A stretch of 9,270 bases of DNA from SIAJ01 sp036266155 (GTDB taxonomy: Bacteria; Planctomycetota; Planctomycetia; Gemmatales; Gemmataceae): the NCBI GenBank assembly GCA_036266155.1, contig DATANR010000069.1, positions 1-9,270 of the forward strand. Direction: 5' to 3'. Below, in pieces: positions 6,491 to 9,270 of this stretch (position 1 is the first letter of the stretch; each line of letters opens with the position of its first letter). The notes beneath the pieces were generated by a model. That model searched no databases, was not told the DNA's origin, and worked only from the letters and a program-made list of their open reading frames with translations. A program made the translations under genes and the position numbers.

Positions 6491-7348
6491 CTATTTGCGA
6501 CGAGCGGTGACGACGCGCGGCCGGCCCGCCGTGTCTTTGTACGTTTGCCCGGGTTCCAGGTGCGCTGCGAACTGCTCGCGCACCGCCGCTTCTTGCGTCG
6601 AGCCGATTTCGACGAGCACTGTTCCTCCGGGCAGAAGAAAGCCTGAGACTTCACCGGCAATTCGCCGGTAATAGTTGAGTCCATCAACGCCGCCGTCGAG
6701 GGCCGAGCGCGGCTCATAGTCGCGCACCCCGGCATCGAGCATCGGAAACTCCGCATGGGCAATGTACGGCGGGTTGCTCACGACCATGTCGAATGTCCGT
6801 CCCGCTACGGGAGCAAAGAGGTCGCCTTCTACGAACGACAAGCGATCGGCGACGCCGTGGGCAACCGCATTGCCATTGGCGATCGCAAGGGCCGCACCGC
6901 TCAAGTCCACTGCCGTCACATGGGCACCCTTGTGCTGCTTCGCGATGGTGATGGCAATAGCGCCCGAGCCCGTGCCGACATCGAGAACGCGCGGCGACGC
7001 CATCGGCTTCAATCGCCGGAGAGCCTCCATCACCAGCGTCTCGGTCTCCGGACGTGGGATCAAGACCGCCGGCGTGACCGCGAAGTCGAGCGAGTAAAAC
7101 TCGCGGTGACCGACCAGATACGCCACCGGCATCCCCTCGGCTCGTTTCTTGATCATCTCCCGGAACGTGGCACGCTTGGCCTCCGGCGGCTCTTCCTCGT
7201 GCCGAACGTATAAGTCAATCTTCTTGCAACCCAATGCGTGCGCCAGCAGGATCTGCGCTTCGAGGCGGGCCGACTCGAAGCCCTTCTTGCGCAAGAAATC
7301 TTCCGTCCATGTCAAGAGACGCCGGACTGTCCATGTCTCATTAGCCAT
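6491..7348 (-). CDS. prmC: PrmC, peptide chain release factor N5-glutamine methyltransferase
   Basis: This 285-residue enzyme transfers a methyl group from S-adenosylmethionine to the glutamine of the GGQ motif in release factors RF1 and RF2, which improves termination. The N-terminal helical domain (about 1-80) is followed by IPRPETE (97-103), the SAM-binding motif VLDVGTGSG (121-129) and the catalytic NPPY (192-195), all diagnostic. VAYLVGHREFYSLDF is the conserved linker strand. The start at 7348 is ATG with GGTGGAG 5 nt upstream on the minus strand. The reading frame stays open upstream across the opposite-strand transporter gene, but that extension is an artefact of GC-rich antisense sequence. 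The usual partner prfA is not adjacent; instead the response regulator and protease follow on the same strand. Confidence 0.95.
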   Translation of the reverse strand: MANETWTVRRLLTWTEDFLRKKGFESARLEAQILLAHALGCKKIDLYVRHEEEPPEAKRATFREMIKKRAEGMPVAYLVGHREFYSLDFAVTPAVLIPRPETETLVMEALRRLKPMASPRVLDVGTGSGAIAITIAKQHKGAHVTAVDLSGAALAIANGNAVAHGVADRLSFVEGDLFAPVAGRTFDMVVSNPPYIAHAEFPMLDAGVRDYEPRSALDGGVDGLNYYRRIAGEVSGFLLPGGTVLVEIGSTQEAAVREQFAAHLEPGQTYKDTAGRPRVVTARRK

Positions 7349-7426
7349 GACCGCTCCACCGGAGCCCTCGCTCGCCTGTCGTGTCATCGTATGGTATCCC
7401 CAATATCTCCTATGAGGTGAGTGGAA
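7349..7426. promoter_or_regulatory. Divergent promoter region between prmC and the MgtE-like gene
   Basis: This gap of about 78 nt separates two oppositely transcribed units and must hold both promoters unless they lie inside coding sequence. It is less GC-rich near 7387-7412 (TATGGTAT, CAATAT), which could supply -10 elements. I see no convincing -35/-10 pair at standard spacing on either strand, nor an operator palindrome. Confidence 0.4.
7414..7420 (+). promoter_or_regulatory. Shine-Dalgarno that decides the MgtE-like start
   Basis: GAGGTGA ends immediately before an in-frame GTG at 7421, too close for initiation, but 6 nt before an in-frame TTG at 7427. The TTG is therefore the better start. 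An ATG at 7412 reads Met-Arg-stop and overlaps this site. Confidence 0.6.
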
Positions 7427-8419
7427 TTGCCGACCGCATTGCAGACCCAGTTTCTCGGCCAGACTGTCGCGGCCCATGCGCGCACCGACTTCACGGCATT
7501 GAACCAGTCGCTGACAGTCGGCCAGGCGGTCGATGATATTCGCCGCGGCGCTGGCGGCGGCAGCATTCAGTACTTTTATGTCGTTGACGATCACAACAAG
7601 CTCGTCGGCGTGTTGCCGTTGCGCCGGCTCATTACCACGCCGGCCGACCGACCCTTGCGCGACGTGATGCAGGGACGCGTGATCGCCTTGCCCGAGAAGG
7701 CTACCGTGCTGGATGCATGCGAGTTCTTCGTCATGCACAAGTTGCTCGCGTTCCCGGTCGTCAACGAACGAAGAGAGGTCGTCGGCGTTATCGACGTGAG
7801 CCAGTTCACCACCGACATGATCGACATGGGCGGCGACGCGCCCGCGAACGACGTGTTCGAGGCGATCGGCTTTCGCATCACGCAGGTCAAGGGCGCCTCG
7901 CCGCTCAAGGCGTTTCGCTTTCGCTTTCCGTGGCTCACGGCGACCATCGCCAGCGGCGTCGGTTGTGCAATGCTCAGCAGCGTCTTCGAAGTGACGCTGG
8001 CCAAGAGCATCGTGCTCGCCTTCTTCTTGGCACTCGTGCTCGGTCTCGCGGAGAGCGTCAGCATTCAGTCGATGACCGTGACGATCCAAACGCTGCGCTC
8101 GGTCCGGCCCAATCGACGCTGGTTCCTGCGTGCGCTGCGTCGCGAAATGCTGACGGCCTGTCTCATCGCGGCCGCGTGTGCCGTGGCCGTCGGGCTGATT
8201 GTGCTGATCTGGCGGCAGCATGGCGCCGCGGCGCTCGTGGTCGGCGGTGGCATTGGCTCCGCGGCGCTGGCTGCATGCTTCTTCGGACTCTGTGTGCCGA
8301 CCGCTTTGCACGCTCTCAAGCTTGATCCGAAGATCGCGGCTGGGCCGATCACACTGGCTCTGACCGATATCGTGACGCTCGTTTCCTACTTCGGCCTCGC
8401 GTCGATGGTGCTGGGGTAA
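7427..8419 (+). CDS. MgtE-like divalent cation (Mg2+) transporter, short form
   Basis: This protein of about 330 residues combines a CBS-domain pair (about 28-130; GVLPLRRL and VVGVIDVSQF are typical CBS strands) with an MgtE/SLC41-type channel domain of five predicted helices (about 169-188, 195-217, 243-263, 268-293, 305-329). A DVFEAIGFR segment (about 143-151) matches the linker between CBS pair and pore. LDPKIAAGPITLALTDIV matches the conserved MgtE pore helix, whose Asp in T. thermophilus MgtE helps select Mg2+. The superhelical MgtE N domain of typical proteins of about 450 residues is missing, and the usual GGNxGxQ in helix 2 is replaced by LAESVSIQ. Mg2+ or another divalent cation is the likely substrate. 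The TTG at 7427 is preferred because of the ribosome binding site spacing; GTG at 7421 is the alternative. A membrane/TPR gene follows directly. Confidence 0.85.
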   Translation: MPTALQTQFLGQTVAAHARTDFTALNQSLTVGQAVDDIRRGAGGGSIQYFYVVDDHNKLVGVLPLRRLITTPADRPLRDVMQGRVIALPEKATVLDACEFFVMHKLLAFPVVNERREVVGVIDVSQFTTDMIDMGGDAPANDVFEAIGFRITQVKGASPLKAFRFRFPWLTATIASGVGCAMLSSVFEVTLAKSIVLAFFLALVLGLAESVSIQSMTVTIQTLRSVRPNRRWFLRALRREMLTACLIAAACAVAVGLIVLIWRQHGAAALVVGGGIGSAALAACFFGLCVPTALHALKLDPKIAAGPITLALTDIVTLVSYFGLASMVLG

Positions 8420-8427
8420 GCGTGCCA

Positions 8428-9159
8428 ATGGCCGAGTACATCCTGACGGGCCGCAATCGACGCGGTCGGAAAGTTACTGAGATCGTCGATGCCGATTCGG
8501 CCGACGAGGCGGTCCGCATCTTCGAGCATGAAGGCTACTCCGAAGTGCAGTTGCACACGGATGACAACGCCGCTCCGTTTCAAAATCCCAGCAAGATGCG
8601 CAAGAGCTTCACGCCGCGCGAATACCTGGGCTATCGCACGCGTAGCCGCTTGGGCTGCATGTTGTTTCTGATTCGCAAGATGTATACGCAAGCGTGGCCA
8701 GTCTACTTGATTTGTGCCGCAGCCTTCGTCTACCGGCGTTGCATCGAGGCGGAGTGGGGACTCTTCGACTCGTTGCCGCTGGCATTTCTATCCTTTCCGA
8801 TGATTTTCGCCGTCTATGCGGAATTGATGAGCAAGGCGATCCCGTATCGGCGAATGCTGAAGGCCGTCTTGAAGGCCCGCTGGGAAGAGGTGCCGCGTCA
8901 TCTGCGGCGCGTGCATTTTCAGTTGCCGCCGTTCGAGCGGCCCTTTCGCGAGGCGCAAGCGCTCGCCGGCCTCGGCCGCCTCGATGAGGCGCTCGATCAT
9001 TTCCGACCAGTGGCCGACGACCCGGCCGTCCCGCCGAATTTGTATTGGACCTACAAGGCGCTCATCTTTCAGACCGCCCGCGAGCGTGCAAAGGCGCTCG
9101 AATGCGTTGGCCGGGCCGCTGAGCTGGCGCCGAACAGCCTTTTGACCCATCCACCTTGA
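8428..9159 (+). CDS. Membrane protein with TPR-like C-terminus, function unknown
   Basis: This 243-residue protein has no recognised name. The N-terminal 45 residues (ILTGRNRRGRKVTEIVDADS and the following EAVRIFEHEGY) resemble the small N-terminal motif seen in PilC/GspF-type proteins and similar short domains. Two hydrophobic segments follow (about residues 89-107 and 114-136). The rest is helical with TPR character (EAQALAGLGRLDEALDHF, then ERAKALECVGRAAELAPNS). TPR arrays usually continue after an AELAPNSLLTH-like segment, but here a TGA comes two codons later, so the protein may be shortened. It starts a few bases after the MgtE-like stop, probably co-transcribed. ATG at 8428 was chosen; GTG at 8422 would add two residues and is about equally placed relative to GGGGT at 8413-8417. 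Confidence 0.75.
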   Translation: MAEYILTGRNRRGRKVTEIVDADSADEAVRIFEHEGYSEVQLHTDDNAAPFQNPSKMRKSFTPREYLGYRTRSRLGCMLFLIRKMYTQAWPVYLICAAAFVYRRCIEAEWGLFDSLPLAFLSFPMIFAVYAELMSKAIPYRRMLKAVLKARWEEVPRHLRRVHFQLPPFERPFREAQALAGLGRLDEALDHFRPVADDPAVPPNLYWTYKALIFQTARERAKALECVGRAAELAPNSLLTHPP

Positions 9160-9270
9160 ATAAAACGTAGCAATTCCGGGTACGTCGTTTTCATCGACGT
9201 ATGGCATTCTGTTATTTCAATTCTGTCCGAGTGAATCGACCTACTCGCACGCAGCGCCGGGATGGTTCTA
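9160..9270. other. Right-edge non-coding stretch
   Basis: After the TPR-like gene the sequence turns visibly richer in A and T, and coding character is lost. An ATG at 9201 opens a frame of 23 codons that runs off the window edge without a ribosome binding site, and no family can be read from it. The hairpin at 9181-9201 is listed separately. Confidence 0.4.
9181..9201. terminator. Small perfect hairpin after the TPR-like gene
   Basis: TACGTCG (9181-9187) pairs with CGACGTA (9195-9201) around a 7-nt loop, 21 nt after the stop codon. It could help end the transporter-TPR unit, but the T-tract after it is poor (TGGCATT), so it may equally be the end of an inserted element or chance. Confidence 0.35.

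Noticed and set aside
7349..8428. Open minus-strand frame extending prmC upstream by about 360 codons across the MgtE-like gene
   Set aside because: It is antisense to a well-supported transporter gene, has Arg/His/Gln-rich low-plausibility composition and no domain signature. prmC has a good ATG and ribosome binding site at 7348. GC-rich codon bias explains the absence of stops.
8788..9207. Minus-strand frame of 139 codons starting outside the TPR-like gene
   Set aside because: Its first 20 residues look protein-like, but the rest is antisense to the TPR-like gene, there is no ribosome binding site, and no family is recognisable.
9160..9270. tRNA or other structured RNA gene at the right edge
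   Set aside because: No cloverleaf, T-loop or other recognisable RNA signature is visible, only one short hairpin.

Overview
The window is about 60% GC, with densely packed genes, occasional GTG/TTG starts and a mix of families (a non-canonical formylglycine-generating-enzyme-like protein, an MgtE-like transporter with CBS domains, an MFS-acyltransferase fusion). This suits a member of the Planctomycetota or a related environmental phylum. The assignment is inferred from gene content and style only; no rRNA or other phylogenetic marker was compared.

There are three transcriptional blocks. Block 1 (plus strand, 1-4151) holds the 3' end of mnmE (tRNA wobble-uridine GTPase), an FGE/sulfatase-modifying-factor-fold protein lacking the catalytic cysteine pair, a 635-residue fusion of an MFS/LplT-like membrane half with a PlsC-type acyltransferase, ybeY (rRNA-maturation RNase, overlapping the fusion gene by 4 nt) and a single-domain rhodanese that begins 1 nt after ybeY. 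Block 2 (minus strand, 7348 down to 4410) is a compact set: prmC (release-factor glutamine methyltransferase), then a response regulator with a receiver domain, a GAF-like domain and no DNA-binding output, then a cytoplasmic-looking subtilisin-family (S8) protease that starts 10 nt after the regulator stops. Block 3 (plus strand, 7427 onward) holds a short MgtE-like transporter (CBS pair plus five membrane helices, no MgtE N domain), followed by a membrane/TPR-like protein that ends abruptly near the right edge.

Blocks 1 and 2 converge on a 258-nt gap. It contains an 11-bp hairpin plus two extra tandem copies of the hairpin's 3' arm, so one 5' arm has three possible partners. Blocks 2 and 3 diverge from a gap of about 78 nt that must carry both promoters.

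Most genes are housekeeping: tRNA modification, rRNA maturation, release-factor methylation, phospholipid recycling and Mg2+ uptake. The least explained unit is the response regulator-GAF plus S8 protease pair. It looks like a two-component signal whose output is proteolysis rather than transcription, and its histidine kinase is not in the window. That pair and the unusual multi-arm hairpin are the best candidates for something undescribed.
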